Of a stretch of DNA of 64,000 bases, positions 22,827-37,329 are shown piece after piece (position 1 is the stretch's first letter; every line of letters starts with the position of its first letter). Under the pieces are notes generated by a model, which was not told the DNA's origin, did not search any database, and saw nothing but the letters and a program-made list of their open reading frames with translations. The stretch lies in the NCBI GenBank assembly GCA_003342895.1, contig PTFA01000158.1, positions 817,921 to 881,920 on the forward strand, read 5' to 3'. The stretch is from Casuarius casuarius. Its lineage: Eukaryota > Chordata > Aves > Casuariiformes > Casuariidae. Position numbers and translations under genes: made by a program.

Positions 22827-25800
22827 GAATGCCAGCAAGAGTGCCAATTAGTTTTGTTTGAACCGTTTCATTAACTAGTAAATTTTGCATCTTGGGTTAT
22901 TGGGAGTCAAAATCATCCTGCACAATGGCATCATGAAAATACTGGGGAAATGATGCCTGGGCTTAATTACCACCTCTTTCATATATGAGAAAGTTCATTC
23001 TGAATGATATAGAGACCAGATTTGCAAACAATCTGCACTGCAATCTGAGAAATATTCAATGCAAGTTTTTCAGAAGATATTTTTATGTTTTCAACCCAGT
23101 ATCTGCAGGCAGAAAGGGCTTCATTGCATGTTGAATACTGTGTTTTCTATGCCTAGTGACAGACACCTCAACATATACACAAGCCCCAAGGCTGGAAAAA
23201 ATCCCATTCTGTAACTAAGTGGAACAAATAATTGGAAAGGATGTTAGACCTGCAATGGACTAAATTTCTAAATTGTCTAATGTCTTGAATAGAAAGGGCT
23301 ATGAAAGTGTAAAATATTAAATGAGAATATGATTTGGTGGAAATTTTTCACAACACTTTTTTTACAATAAAGATGTTTTATTAAGCAAAATGAGTGTTAT
23401 CAACCACTATCTTCATTTACACATGAAGTATTCCAGTTTTTCAGTGAAGAAGTTGAAACCCAAACTAATCAAGTGTGATTAAATTTTTATTTGATTTTCA
23501 GAAAATATTTTACTGAGAACAGATTTTCAAAGATTCTTTTAGCGTGTGACTTTACTTTTGAATTTGTTTGATTTACTAAGTATGACGCATTTAAAAACAA
23601 AAAATGTCTTTCCAAATGCAAATTAGAATCCTTAGATCAAACCAAACAGGAACAACTTTTATTGGATGTTTTCCGGAACTGACTGCTTAAATTGCTCATC
23701 TGTAGGAAATGTTTCCCTGTCTGAGAAAGGGGCAGGACATTTTTCGTTTCTATATCTGCAAACTGTGTGGCCTGCAGCCTCCTAATTCTCTAAACCTGCT
23801 TGCAGACATTGCTTAATTTTGCAGCGGAGGAGAATCAGACAACCAAGAACCATTAAAGGCAAGATGCAAAAGCACAGACATCAGCACAGCTACCACAGAA
23901 GACAGACACCAAAGCAAAAAACAAATTTATGTTCCACGCTTGCATGATAAAAGACAAGGAAGCTGTAGGAGGAGGAATTAAACTTTAAAAGGCCTTTCCC
24001 ACATCATGGGACTGCTGGCCAGTCCGACAGCTTTGGCCTGTCCCTGAATGGTGCAGGGAATTGTCATTTCCTGACATTGGTCCTGAATGAGTAAAAGTAA
24101 ATGTGGCAGCTCTCAGGATTACGCTCCAATTTCCCAGTCACTAGAGACATTTTATTCTGCTTCTTACTGTTTTTGTCTTGGTATTAGTGAAGTGCAACCC
24201 CTTCCTGCATGAACACGGGCAGAACCCCTTTTTTGCCAGGAATGCCCATAAACTAGCACCCAGTGAGTTAACTGAATTAGCTCATTATCAGCAGAAGGGT
24301 TTCACAGAGCTTTCTCAAAAATAAATCAGCTTCTCCTGCCTAGTACTGTTCCAAAGCACAACAAAATAGAGAGGCTTCCTAGCTGGCTTTGAAGCAGCAA
24401 TCTGAGCTTAAGAAACGTCACTGAGCAGTTTGTTCAGCCTCTGGCTAGGGGCACAGCTTCTACTACATCCCTGGGAAAGCGCTGCCATATAAATCTTGAC
24501 TTTGTATGTCTTTCTGCTACCCATCGGTGCTGTATCTAAGGTCATGACAAAACGATAAAGCTGTGCGTGAACTGTCAGAAAAGACGTCTGCTTTCTTTTC
24601 TTGGTCCTGAATTGAAAGAATTATTATCTCAGTATCAGGAGTGCCTGGAGATATGTTGGAGGTCTTGCACGGTACCCACACAAAGATGTTGATGGGCTAC
24701 ATGTGCCAGAGGGGCAAGGCATGACCCAGGGAGTGAGGGAAGTGCAGTACCTGGTTTCAAAATGGGCTACAGAAATGGCTGCATGTAGGGCCTCCCGCTA
24801 TTGACCACTGAGCATATAGGAAAGGGTTTTCTGAAGGGTTATTTTTAGCTAATTCACTTCACAGCGCTAAACCGTGTCCCAGGGATGGGAATGTTAAAAG
24901 ACTTCCCTCTGCTAGCTTCAAGGCTAAAGGCAGCATTTTGTAAGGTTACTGCCACAGGAAAGATACATATATATGCTTTTGACTTTATTGTTAATGTGTT
25001 GACTCTCTCACATACTTTTTTATTTCATCTTTTTTAAAATTCTAGATCATGTGTTGCTTGGAGCAGGGATGTATTATGTATTTATGAAAGTAAAAATAAG
25101 GGTTTTCTCCACAGCTGTGAATTGTCTCAGACACTGAATAGTGCCTCACCTTTTACCTCTTACTGGTTGACAACAGCCTTCAAACTGATTTTTGCATCTT
25201 CCTGAGAAACAAACTGTAAATCTTGGATTTCCCAAATTTACCTGGCACTGCAAAATAAAGTTTGAGTCTGATTTAGATTCTCCACAGATGCTTGCTGTCA
25301 GATGCACATGAATGTGCTTTAGATAATATGCAAAGCCTCCAAAGAAAGCAAATTTCACTGATGTAAGGGTTAAATTTTTGTTTAAAAAACAGAAAGATTT
25401 ACAAAAAAAAAAACCCTATAAAAGCAATGAAATGGACAATATATCCAGCATTGAAGTCTTAGGATTTTTATTGAAGATATTTTTCAGCAGCAGGAAGGAA
25501 GCAATGGCTTTTGGAATAGGATATTGTATACACTTGGGGATTTGCTGGTTGCTACAGAATGCAACTGAAGTTTCAGAGCATTTTATAAGAGCTAATTTAT
25601 TCCTCCAGTAATTTAACAAACCTCTTTGTGTTGTGGCATCTAAGACTATGCCAGTGAAATACTCTCAAACTTACTAGAGAGTGAATCTCTGACATATAAA
25701 GGGGGACGTTATAGCATCTATTCTTCTACAGCATTATCTTTCTTCTCAGGAAATGAATTAAGCTGCAATTATAAACTTACACTGCAGTGTTTTTCAAACT

Positions 25801-26149
25801 AGATACCCTGGGAATTCATGGCATTGTGCAGCAGTGTGTCTTCTGGTTTATTAGATTTTACAGAGACTATATGCTATCTATTCATGTAGACTGATAATTT
25901 AAGTTCATCATAGCACAAAAGGGCTTAACACACCGGAGCTATGAATTTTGATCAGGGCCCCTCTGAACAACCAACAGTGGTGAGAATAACTGTAAATGCA
26001 ATAAAACAGTCTGGAACCACCCGAACCACAGGTAGCTACGGTGAAGTCCCTGTATAAAAGGTGGTAACATCTTCATCTGCTGTAGTGTTCAGACTGCGCT
26101 TCTTGGTCCTACTGCTATATAGAGTGTCTATCTATACATGCAAATATAT

Positions 26150-26222
26150 ATGGAGAGAGAGAGAACATCTACAGAGTCTATATATATATAGTAGAATTTA
26201 TATATACATATAAAGATATACT
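26150..26222. repeat. GA and TA low-complexity block
   Basis: GAGAGAGAGAGA is followed by TATATATATA and TATATACATATA. The composition is simple and no element is recognised. Confidence 0.8.
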
Positions 26223-28201
26223 TTAGCTCAGCTAGAAGCTATGAGCTCAATTTATACAGCATATACAGGGTATCAAACTGGGTCAGAACATGGGACCTGA
26301 CAGCACCACGAGGTCATCAGGCCAACCTTTCACACTTGCAAGCAACTGTATTGAACTCCATGTTTAATTCACAAGCATTCACAGAAGTTTGCTGTACATG
26401 CCAGCAGCCACCGAAGGCTTCTGCTCATCTTTGACAAATGTAAGACCTAAGGTTACAGACAAAAAGCTACAGGTGATAGTGTGCCACAATAAAATAGACC
26501 CCTGCAATGGGATAACAATCCTCTCCAGTTTTAAAAAAGATTTATTGTTGCAGCCTGTCCCATGCAGTGAAGCTCAAAGTCTCTTGCGGGGGGATATAAA
26601 CATGCTAAATGTCATTGGGATAACTCTGTATTGTCATGTCCACATTACAGCTGTAGGGACCTGTGGAGGATACTTGTTCCTGGTCACATATGCAGATCAC
26701 GATGGAGCTGGGGACAACATCCACACGTCCTGCTGTCGCTCCCCCGCTTATGTTGTCATCCATCACTAGGCTCCCTCTGTCACAGTTTGCCTCACTGACA
26801 TATGCTCTCATGATGTTATTTTTTGGCAGTGGGAGACTTTGCTATCATCCAGAGAAAAACCATCTGTAGTTGTGCAACTGAGGCCTTCATCAGACCTTTA
26901 GACTTTTTCCTGGCTTTGGCAAATTTTAAATGATAATGATGATGGTTTACACTTAAACCTCTTAAAGTGAAAAATGACTACGGGGATACATACACTTCAG
27001 TTAATAAATTCTCCCGTCTTCTCTCATATAAATGTTGGGTTTTTTTTCCTGTTTTCCTGCCATCTTATTACAGATGTCCTAAGCAGTACATTAACCCCGT
27101 GGTGCATCTGGATGATCCTCAGTATTATTTATATGTGACATATTCTCACGCATCTCTAGTTTTTTCTTTTCATGCCTTTTATATCTTTAGATTCTTTATT
27201 TGCATAATTTACCAGAACTATGTGGTACTGCTGAAGTTTTCATTCAGGCCAGTGAAACAGCCATTCAGGCTGAACTCTGGTAGGTGTTAATAAAAAGATC
27301 AATACTTTTTGTTTCAGCCCATATAGTTTGCTTGGGTCCCTCTTACACGATGTAAGCTGTTAGTTATGTGAATGCTCATGCCTTCCCAATCCAGAGAGAT
27401 CCAGCTAGCAGTTTGTTAGACAAAATGAGCAATTGCTCCTTTTTGTGCCTTGTATTGGGAAAAACATCTAAATATCTGAACAGAAATGGGCAGAATAGCA
27501 AAGACAATACAGTATTTAACATTGTCTTAGTTCCTAATAAACAGAATCAATTTATAATGAAACATAAACAGATAATTTTGATTTATTTTAAAATCAAATT
27601 ATTTTTTTCATAGGCCCAGGTTTTGAACTTCCTCCTATAGAAGGTGGCATAAGTTTTACAATTGCCTTCAACAGGGCTATAGTACAGGGTCCATAGTCCA
27701 GCTACAAATTTTAGTCATTTTTTATTTGAAAAGAGTTCTCCATACAATGCAAGAGTGCATCTTTACATCTGGCGTGATGATATTACTTCCTGAGTAACAC
27801 CATATATTTCTAAACAGAAGTCTTTGAACACTAAAAGCAGGTGAATAATCTTTTGTCTTAGCAGTCAGTTTGCTATTTGAAGAAGCACAACTCATCTATT
27901 CCATCGATTCCATCTATTACTGTGCCAGAAGTCTGGCCTGAAGCCTTATTTTTATTAGCAAACTTTGCTCAACTGAAACATTGCATTAACGTATGAATTA
28001 AAATGATGCTGAGTGAGACTTTGCAACCCACAGAATTATAAGATGTCTCGATAATGCCTTGTGATATAAAAGGAGTCAAGTAGGTGATTGAAAAGACACA
28101 TGCATTTGCACTCCCTGCAGTGGAAGCACTCTGAGGTAGCTTAATTACAAATGAAAGTAAATTAGAGTGATCTGTATTTCCTTGTGCCTGACTGAGGTAT
28201 G

Positions 28202-28216
28202 CAGACAGACAGACAG
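28202..28216. repeat. (CAGA)n short microsatellite
   Basis: Nearly four copies of CAGA. Confidence 0.75.
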
Positions 28217-29821
28217 TTGGGTTAAGCTACTTCTAAATACCTCACATTTGTCATGGCACGGGACCATGAACATGCACAAGCCACTGTGGATCAACCGAGA
28301 TGCAGTAAGTTTAATAATTCACAGTAACCCAATTTTTTAACAGTCCCCTCTGGTTTTAAACCATGAAATGTTTATCCTCATGCCAGTATTTCTAGAAGAG
28401 TTTGGCCAAAGGAGGTTTTAACAATGGCTTGCTGCCACACAAGTAAACATAACATGTTTTTGTCCTCTCCTTTTTGACTGTGCAAAGTTGCAATTAGCAC
28501 TTGACTTTATCAGTTCAATTATTTTAGGTCTTGTTCTAATGTTCCTGAATCTTCTAGGACAGCAAGAGTCTGTATGATGAAAGGCCAGAATAGCTTAACA
28601 AGCTTTTAATGAGGGATGATGAAAATTTATACTTCAAAGAAGTTTTATTCATTGGCTTCTTGGCCAAAGTGATTTAAAGGATTTTAGTTATATGAGCAAG
28701 AAAGTGAATTTTAAAAATTGTTATTTTTGAATACAACAAAAGGAAAAAAAATATCAGATTGCATAGTGAACACTATGAAAAAAAACCTGCAAAGCCAAGT
28801 AAAGCTGAACACCATGAAGGAGAAAATAATATCATGAAGAAACCTGTACACCTATGCGGAAAGCAGTTCTTCAGTCTTCTCATCATGACTCAGACAGTTG
28901 TCGTCTCTCCATTTTTTGAATCTCATTCCTAGGAGACAGGCCTTCTCGATGTCAGGGGAGGCATTTTCCAAATGCTGTAATTATGTATTATTCATTATGC
29001 TCATTCCTATCCCAAAGAATGTCTTCCTTTACAGACAAGTCTCCAATATGAACTGTAGTAAGAATAAGGACTGGAAAAAACCCACAGGGTTAGATTTCTC
29101 AGGTTTTTAGAGTAACGGGTATCATTATGGTACACAGCTATTTTAGAAATCCACTTTAACTAATTTAATTTCCGTATAATTATCTTAGCTCTATAATCAA
29201 CAACCAATATCTATCAAGTGAAATTGCACCTGCCACCTGCTCATAAAATCACACCGTTAGCATCGTATCATAAAGCATGCTTGCTTTTCTCTCTTTTGCA
29301 AGGGAAAAATGACTGCAAGAAATTTCCAAGAGATAACACAGAGGACAGCAGCCTTCTATTTAACTTTGCATCCAGCAACACGTTACTGAGCCCTTTAGAG
29401 GCGTATTGACAAGATACAGAATTGATAACGACAGCAAACAGACTGAAAGTGAGAAGTGGCTGGAAAGGTCAGCTGGACTCTTGAATAGGTGCGGAGGTAT
29501 TTAGCTGCTGGCATGCAGTTGTACCTGGGGCAGAGCTCTCAACCTCTCTGCCGTGTTTCTGCCATTTAAAAGCTATGTAATGTCAGCATAAATGTTTTAC
29601 AGTGACATAAGGAATGATGAAAGAAAAAAAGTGACAAGCTTTGCTAATCATGCTGCATAAAAGCATACTATTTACGTAAATAAACCAGAAATATTTGCTG
29701 GTTTTCTCATTAAGCACTGTCTTTCGGCAATACAAAAATTCGCATAAATTTAATCTGTTGAGTCTTCAGTCAGCTCTATAACGACCAAGATGATCGTCCA
29801 AAAAGCCTTTGGTTCTGATTT

Positions 29822-29962
29822 TGGGAGACTTTAAGTCTCTCTACCCATTAAAATAAATCTGAACTAACATTTTTGAAGTCAATAGGCCTATATTTCTGAC
29901 TGATATAAATCACTGTTGCTCTATTGACATCAGTATTACTCTTATTTACATTAGCAGAAGTT
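29822..29962. repeat. Possible ancient TGACTTCAATGG-family remnant
   Basis: TTTGAAGTCAATAGGCCTAT followed by TCTATTGACATCAGTATTAC and TTTACATTAGCAGAAG repeats the family's paired cores about 50 bases apart. Confidence 0.33.
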
Positions 29963-32900
29963 TTTCTAAACAGACCTAACCGCAGTGCTGACATGATCGG
30001 TTCATTCGAAAGAGCATTTTTCCTGAGTGCTTGTAGTTATAAACTCATATTTATTACAGAAACAACAGAACAAGAAAAGAGGAAATTAACACTTAAAAAG
30101 GCTGTTAATGAGAAAAGCAGGAAAGCTTATATTGATAAAAGCTAATTCATCTAGATATTCTGCTGAGAGATATCTCAGCTATTCTGACGTTGTGCTGAGA
30201 GGATGTGAATAATACAATGTAGATAATATATATGTCATGGACTCTGCACGCGTGATCCAGCTGTAGGACTCGGGTCAAGGAATCGTAATCAATGCATTTG
30301 TTTTATAATCAGAACTATTGCTTATCATTAGAAATAGTGGCCTGACAAGTTCAAGCCGAAGCCAGACTTTGCACTGAAGCTGCTGGGGAATGGGCGTATG
30401 TTTGCTCCTGCTGACTGCTCTAGGAAATTAACTTCTGGCAAAGGAGGGAACAGCTGGGTTTGGTACTGTTATAGACTTCTGCAGCACATTTGCCAGAGCT
30501 CAGTGTGTCAGATGAGAGAGAGGTGGGTTTTTTTGTTTTTTAAGGATAGAGAGAAAACAGCCATCATAGCAGTGTACCAGACACAAAAGAGGGTGTTTTT
30601 GGCAAACAGATGTTGTTTAGATCACAGTGGGGAATCTTGACATTGCGAAGAGGATGAATAAATTAGCAGGCGAAATAAGGACAGCTATTACTTGTGGCTG
30701 TAATGTGCAAAGGCTGCCAGCACATCCGCTTCTGGCCAGGGGATCCATGCGGGAGTCTAGGAGGGCTCCAAAAACATTTTCAACCCATGGAAAATGTCAG
30801 TATGTCAAAGTTAACTTTTTATCAATTGTCACCTACTGTCTGGGGAAACCATAGATCATTATAATGCCAAACTGTGCAAAACAGCTGACTTACGCTATTG
30901 TGAATCTTAAAAGATGAACTCATTTGTGTTACTTAACAAATAGGAGGGGAGGATGCAGCAGGCCAAAGGTCCATCACTGGGAAGCTCAGACAAATGCCAT
31001 GGACACCTATCGGCATGTGCTGATGAATAAGCTCAGTCTCCAGTGCTGAGTGAGTGGAGGCAATTCATCACCAGTACAGAGAAATCTGGAAAAAGCAAAG
31101 ATTGAGGTAAGCAACCTTATATCAAAATATCTTCATGTCAAAAATTCACGTCAAAGTAGATACAAAACTGTATATCTGTATCCCAGCATCACTACAACCA
31201 TCATTGTAAGGAATAGCTAGGAAGAAAGAGAGACATGAAAAGTTCAAAGTATATACACAATGATGTGTATATGTAATGATCTCTAAAATCTAAAATCTAG
31301 GGATCTGCTAAGATCAAAATGTTTCCACAGGATAAATCATGCATCTAAAAGCAACATGTGGGTGCAATATTTGCTCATAGTAGTGGATATTTCACTCACT
31401 AGTGGGTATTTCACTGAAACCGAGCTCTGAATATAAACATAGATATGAATGACTGTTAAATACCCTCCTCTCCTTTGACATTTGATCAGCAGAATATATA
31501 AGGGGCTCAGGCCAGTGAGCAACCACATTGGAACAAAGTGTTTCATTTATTGGAACAAATTCTGAGAACAAATTCTTAAAACCAAATCACCAACACAAAA
31601 AAGAAGAAAGTGGTATCATCTCTTTAGCACAAGTCATACTATCACTCATTCAAATGTCAAATGGCCAGAGTAGTGTAATGAAAATTGCAGAAAATGAATG
31701 AATGATCTTTTGAGGCCAAGAACCACATAAAATGTTCCTAAGACATTAGCTGTTGCTAAACCACTGAAAACTGGATGACTAGTCTAAGCTACTTACCTAG
31801 AGAACGTCTTGAGCTGACAGAGGAAGATGTCTCCAGAGGGCACTTTCTCCCAACCTAAACTAGGAGTTTAAGGGGCCACAAATCACCAGCTGGAGGGGCC
31901 TGGCTCCTGTGATCCTAAAGCTTGAAGGCATGGCTTAGAGCTGATGTCTGATATTGCAGCAGGCAAAATTGATTAGGATTAATCCTGCCCTCTGAGACCA
32001 CTTGTGACAAGTCTGGTGTGAGCGCCTCGTTCATTATAGTTTAGAAACTGAGTTACAGCGAAAATTAATTATCTCTTCTTGAAGCTGCCTGCTTCCTTCA
32101 CTGCATATTCAAATCAGTAGTCCTTGTGAAAAGTTAAGTTTTTCATGCAGCAAGAGAAGTCTTTCAGGCTTCAGTTGATAGCTAACTCCCATTTAGATAT
32201 TATAGTTCTAGTAGTGAAATCTTTTAGCTAAGAATTAAATTTGGAAAGGGGCAAGGTATACATACATGTGCCGGCAGGAGGATGGAAGAAAAGACAAAAC
32301 ATGAGAGAAATTCCTTTGGAGTACTGAATGTGCTGGTAAACTCTGGTATGATGGTCTGCATACCAACAGCTGTAACTAAAGTGTACAAATACTCTTACAG
32401 CTTGCCAAAGGTCTCCTCCGTTCAAATACAGACACTCAGATACAAAGATTGACTTCTCCCTCCCACTCAGATTTTCTAAAACCTGGACACTTGTTGACAT
32501 AAGCTCAGCTGCATTTTGGAGCTGTGTGAGTCATGAAGCTAGAGTTCATTACTCACCGCTGAGCAATAGCTAAGGAATTAGGAGCTCTGGGGCTCATGTG
32601 TAGGTGGTCACTGTATACACTATGTTAAATATGGCAGGTTTTCCTGGGAACCCTCATTCTTTTTTTCTTTTCTTTATTTATTTTGACAGCGTCCAGGGAC
32701 AGGGTGTTCCTGCTTTCTGGGTTATTTTGTTACCCTGGGGTGAATGAACAAACTGTGTAAGAAAATGGATTTTATTCATTGTGGGAAAGTGAGCATTACA
32801 CAGGGAAAAAAATGTGTTCCACATTCTCTTCACATGATGAATTTAAGATTCATGTGGAGATAAACCAAAAATACCCATGAAAGGGCTCTGGTTTTTGCAT

Positions 32901-33074
32901 TTCATTTCCACAGGAGATTCTCAGAGTTGTTTGTTTGAAATAAACAACATAAAAGGAGACCCTCTGCCCACTCTCTGATGTGAAGCAATTAATGGCTGGA
33001 TCAGCATTTCCACTTTTAATTCTATTTTTCATATGGTTTGTTTTTAAAAATTGCTCCAGACATGAACTTAACAT

Positions 33075-33275
33075 GTAATAATACTTTGCATTTAGGCAGA
33101 GTCTTTCATCTGAGCAGCTCAAAGCGCTTTGAAAAAATTGGTCAGTTAAGATTCACAACATCATGAGAGATAAGCATTTTTTCAAAGAGTAACTGAGGCA
33201 TTCAGGATCAAATATCACGACCACATTTTGCCCAGGGATATGACAGAGAGAATATCAGAAACCTAGAGTTCTGTT
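33075..33275 (-). mobile_element. MIR-like SINE, near full length
   Basis: In reverse orientation it shows successive MIR landmarks: TTTCATCTGAGCAGCTCAAA then GCGCTTTGAA, ATTCACAACATCATGAGAGA, AGTAACTGAGGCATTCAGGA, CATTTTGCCCAGGGATATGA then CAGAGAG. The order and spacing match the amniote MIR family over about 200 bases. Confidence 0.72.
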
Positions 33276-33689
33276 CATTAGTTCTGTTAATCATTTGAAT
33301 CCATCCTTATTTCCATGTCTTGTTTAAAGATAGCTCTTTTATTTTTCATAGGGTGAAAAAAAATTGAAACAAATTATATAACTTAGAAATTTACTGTGTA
33401 GCTAGATGCAGCTTTATAATATGAGATAATAACAAAAAAGATCTCATGGTGTATAAAATCATCCTGGATGAATGTAAAAAACCTCATTAATGAAATGGTG
33501 AGAGTCACCCACTGCTGATTTGCAGCTGTTTGGGGGTGGCAAGCATGAAATATTAACAGTGCACTACACCTGCACTGCAGCAGAGTTTAAAACAGAAAAT
33601 GCAGATGGGAAGAGGAACTGTAAATTGTACTTGCCTGTGGCAGAATTTGCGTTCTGTATTGTGATTATTGAGAGTCTGGATGGGACTTA

Positions 33690-33890
33690 GTCTGGTTAAT
33701 TTAGGCACCTAACTTGCACCCTAAATTTTAGATATCTAGGAAAACAGATCTTCCCAGTTATAGGCTGAGTTTCCTGCAGAGTCAATGGAGAGAGCTAGGT
33801 GCTGTTGAAGGCCTCCAGCAGGAAAGCCTGTCTAACTGTTTAGACACCTAATTTAGGTGGACAGGATCTCCCTCTGGAGGTTTCCAAAGG
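33690..33890. repeat. Ancient inverted repeat with AGGCACCTAA ends
   Basis: TTAATTTAGGCACCTAACTT near the left end and TTTAGACACCTAATTTAGG near the right end form related termini around GCAGAGTCAATGGAGAG. This resembles an old amniote element with AGGCACCTAAATACC-type ends and a TCAATGG core. Confidence 0.42.
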
Positions 33891-35107
33891 CACTTACCTC
33901 TTTCCATTGACCACGCAGGCCATGTGGGTTCTGCTTCTGAAAGATTGCTTCATAGATGGGTAAAATTCAGGGTTCAGCTTGGATGTTTCCATTAGACAGT
34001 CTGGATGCACATCTCTTTCTGATGTTTTGCAAAAGTTGTGATGGAGTCTTCAGTGCCCAAATATCACCCCTTCAACCCCGTCCTTGACATCATTTCAGCA
34101 CCCTTTGCAGCATTTAGGTCTTGCTCATCGATCTCCCACACCACTGCTCAGAGCAAGCCTTCTCCGTGAGAACTTGTAGGTTCATGACATGCAGCCAAAC
34201 CACAGGTGAAAATCTTATTTTTAGGGAAAAAAGAACTGAGTGTAAAAGTCTCAATGTTTTTTGTGCTTGCTCGTTTTGCTCTGGTAGGACAGCTGCTAAG
34301 ATGCTTTGCAGCATGGCAGGGAGGCTTACCCAATCCCACTCTGCATGGTGGCAAATTTGGCTTAAGCCTGTGCATACTCAGACTGATCTATAAAGGGCCA
34401 AGTCAGAACTGATCCCTTCCCCCTTTCGACCTTGCCATCTGACTTATGGAAAGGTGGGTGTAACAAACAATCAGAAGGAACTGAGGGAAGAAAAGGATGT
34501 CTTATAGGAAAACACAAGATTACACAGCTCTAATGAATGCACAATCAAGTCATTTCAAGACACACAATTACAAAAATTAAATGATGTGAAGTAGTCACAA
34601 AATTAAAGAAAGAGATGAGGTGCCTCTGCTGACCATCTGCCCAGCTGTGAGCAGTTAGCATTTCCTTGTAAGCATCATGGAATAGCATGGCATAAAAGGT
34701 AGTGGCAGGTATGGGAAAAGCTAACAGATACAGTGGAAGAGCTGACGCTGGGGTTTTAAGATCCTAATCATGTCCTGAGTCCTTGAATTCACAAAAATAA
34801 TATGGGCAGAAAACATCTTTGTACATTGAGTGACCCTCAGGTGGTCACTGGGGGAAAGCGGGCCATGTAAGTAGTCATAAGGGGTGGGCTGGTGCACAGT
34901 CATATGGGTAGCATAGATCATACTCTACCAACCCCTCACCACCAAACTTCACTTGATGCAGTTGTAACTGTGAACTACAGCTGCCTCAGCCACCAGGTAA
35001 ACCCACCTTGTTTTTTAGCTAGGCTTTACAACTCTACTGCCAGGGCTAAACACCCTTGTTGCCAAGTGTCAGTAACCTGGGCTGGGAATGTGAATCCTTG
35101 GGAAGAA

Positions 35108-35180
35108 TAAAGCGCTGACTCTACTCCACTGAAGTCAATAAGAATTTCTATTGAGGAAGGACTTTTGCTGTTGTATTCTA
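35108..35180. repeat. Ancient TGACTTCAATGG-family remnant
   Basis: ACTCCACTGAAGTCAATAAG is followed by AATTTCTATTGAGGAAGGAC and TTTTGCTG, the same order as other members of the family. Confidence 0.42.
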
Positions 35181-36044
35181 ACTTGACTTGAGGATGAAAT
35201 GAAAGACAAGGTGTGTAAACCTTGGCATGCCACTTCACTTGACTTTATGAAGTGATTCAGAAGGGCAAAGGTGTTTGTCTCACATGTACATGTGTACCAA
35301 CCACCTGATGAATAGGGTAGGCTACCATTGTGGTAGTGTGGAGAGAAACATGGAAGGAGGGGGTTAAGACCCATCTCCCATTCCCTATCTGTGTATGCTT
35401 TCTCCAGCAAGTTCAACGATCATATTTCAGTGGTCAAGGACAATCCCATACACAACCACATCTGCTTCTCTCATGGTCTGACCTCCAATGCAGGTATTAA
35501 CCACCAGTGTTTTCCGCTTTAGGACATAACTAAGACAAAAGAGTGTTAGTATTTCAGTCTGCCTCCAAACAAATAAATCTAAACCTCTCACTACACACTG
35601 CTGAAATCCCCCACAGACTGCAATGTCTAAGTTTGCATATAAGCTAGCTCCCTGACCTTCAAACAGAAAAGAAGTATTCCAACTTTAACTCTGGAGAGGC
35701 AACAGTAAGGAATATACGTGACTGCTGATAAGCTAAGCAGCACATTATATATTGGAAAGATTGCGGAGTCATGCATTACTCTAATGACTTTGAGGGGGAG
35801 TGACAGTCCTGCTCTACAGTATATTGATCACCAAAGCAGCTGCCAAGAAAACAGCACTGAAATAATAAATAGGCATTGAACTTGGCCCTTTTTCATAGTA
35901 TCTCTTCCAGGGTTTGTAATTGAACAACTTGAAGCATGAAATGATCCTACTTGCAATAGCTGTGTATTCCTTCTGAGGAGCCCGCTCTTACCCTGGTGTC
36001 AAAACACTTCCCAGTCTTCAACCCAGTAATTCTTGCTGCAGTCC

Positions 36045-36185
36045 CCTGTGCAACGCATTTTCCAAGAGGGGCCTGCATTACAACTAAGCAATGACTTTTT
36101 TAAGATCACATGGGAGGTCCGTGTCAAAACAGAGGAGTTACACCCATCCAACCTAGTGCCCTAAACCCAGGAGCATTTTTCCCAT
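36045..36185 (-). mobile_element. MIR-like SINE
   Basis: The segment contains AATGACTTTTTTAAGATCAC then ATGGGAGGTCCGTGTC, and later ACACCCATCCAACCTAGTGC then CCTAAACCCAGGAGCA. This follows the MIR reverse-complement order of a CAAGGTCACACAG region, a GGCAGAGC region and a GTGCCTTAACCAC head region. Confidence 0.58.
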
Positions 36186-37329
36186 TTAGATTTTTGGTAG
36201 GTTCTTGGGTGAAAATCATCTTTTCTGTTATGGACTGTTACAACAGTGGGTGTAATAGGGCTTCTGATGGCAAGTGCAGTACATCTGAGTAGAAATAATC
36301 GCCATGGTACTGTACAAAAAGCTGAGGAAGCTGTACACATTAACGGGAAGCTGACTCTAAACTAATGTACAGCCTAGGGGACGGCGGCAGAGAGACTGCT
36401 TTAGGGATTGCGGTAAGAAAATATGTCCCCAGCTGTGGACAGGGTTTAGACTTTGGTTTGTGTGAAAGCTTGTGATGTTGCATCTTCTTTTTTTGTTGCC
36501 TGCTCTGTGTGGATTAATCTAGTGCCCCTGTTGGCAGCATGAACATCCGTTAAGCAGATTGCTTGGGGCATGGCCCACTGTGAGCAAGGGCGACGCATTC
36601 AGTCCCTGTCATTAAATAGTGTTGCCTTTAATCCCTCAAGGTGAATGACGTTCTGCATTTTACAACGTGGCAAGTGCATCTGGCAATGTTCAGATATGGG
36701 TTATGAAAAAGCATTTTTTAAAGGCATGCATGCAATCATATAAAACTGCTCTGAGCAAGGTCAGAACAATTCACAATACATATTTTGGCTTAGCTTGAAG
36801 ATCATCTGCAAAGCCTACGTACAGAAAATCACAAGCAAGACTAATAAAAAATTTAACAAGACCTGACCAGCAGGAATAGTTTATTATGATTTAGTTTAAT
36901 AGTCCTTTAGGCTATTCTTTCCTTATGCCAATAAGTATCTCCAATTACCTGCACATGAACTATTTTTTTTAGATTGTCATGAATCACACATCACAAAAGA
37001 CACCGTGTGGGAAGTGTGGACACTCAATGGGTTGGAGGGACCAAAGCCAGATTCAGCATTTTATGTCCACACCCAGGAACAGAACAATTACATCAGTGTC
37101 ATTTCTCTGTGTAAAAAGTTAGTTTCCAAATCCAGTCTTGGTTACAATGGACTATTTATTCCCTTTTAAGACTAATGCTAGAGGATTAAATGCTTTGGGA
37201 TTTTTGTTTTATCTGTTCTTTGAAGTTATTTTCCTTTGCCTGGTAAAAGTCTTGTTTGAATATTTGAGATTTATGCTGAAGAGCATAATAACAGGATATA
37301 GTCACATCAACAACTTCCTGGGAGTTTCA

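Larger units (their letters stand above)
22827..33074. other. Intergenic stretch without recognisable gene
   Basis: About 10 kb of AT-rich DNA. Apart from the simple repeats at 26150-26222 and 28202-28216 and the weak remnant at 29822-29962, nothing is recognised. The longest open frame, 126 codons at 26389-26769, has no family motif, and a real exon is not supported. AATAAA-type strings occur but without a gene to end. Confidence 0.55.

Noticed and set aside
22440..22847. A host gene encoding a 135-residue protein
   Set aside because: The translation is the C-terminal end of CR1 ORF2, followed by the CR1 3' UTR and octamer tail.
26270..26340. A CR1 fragment suggested by GACCTGACAGCACCACGAGG and TCATCAGGCCAACC
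   Set aside because: The similarity covers too few positions and lacks the tail; it could be chance.
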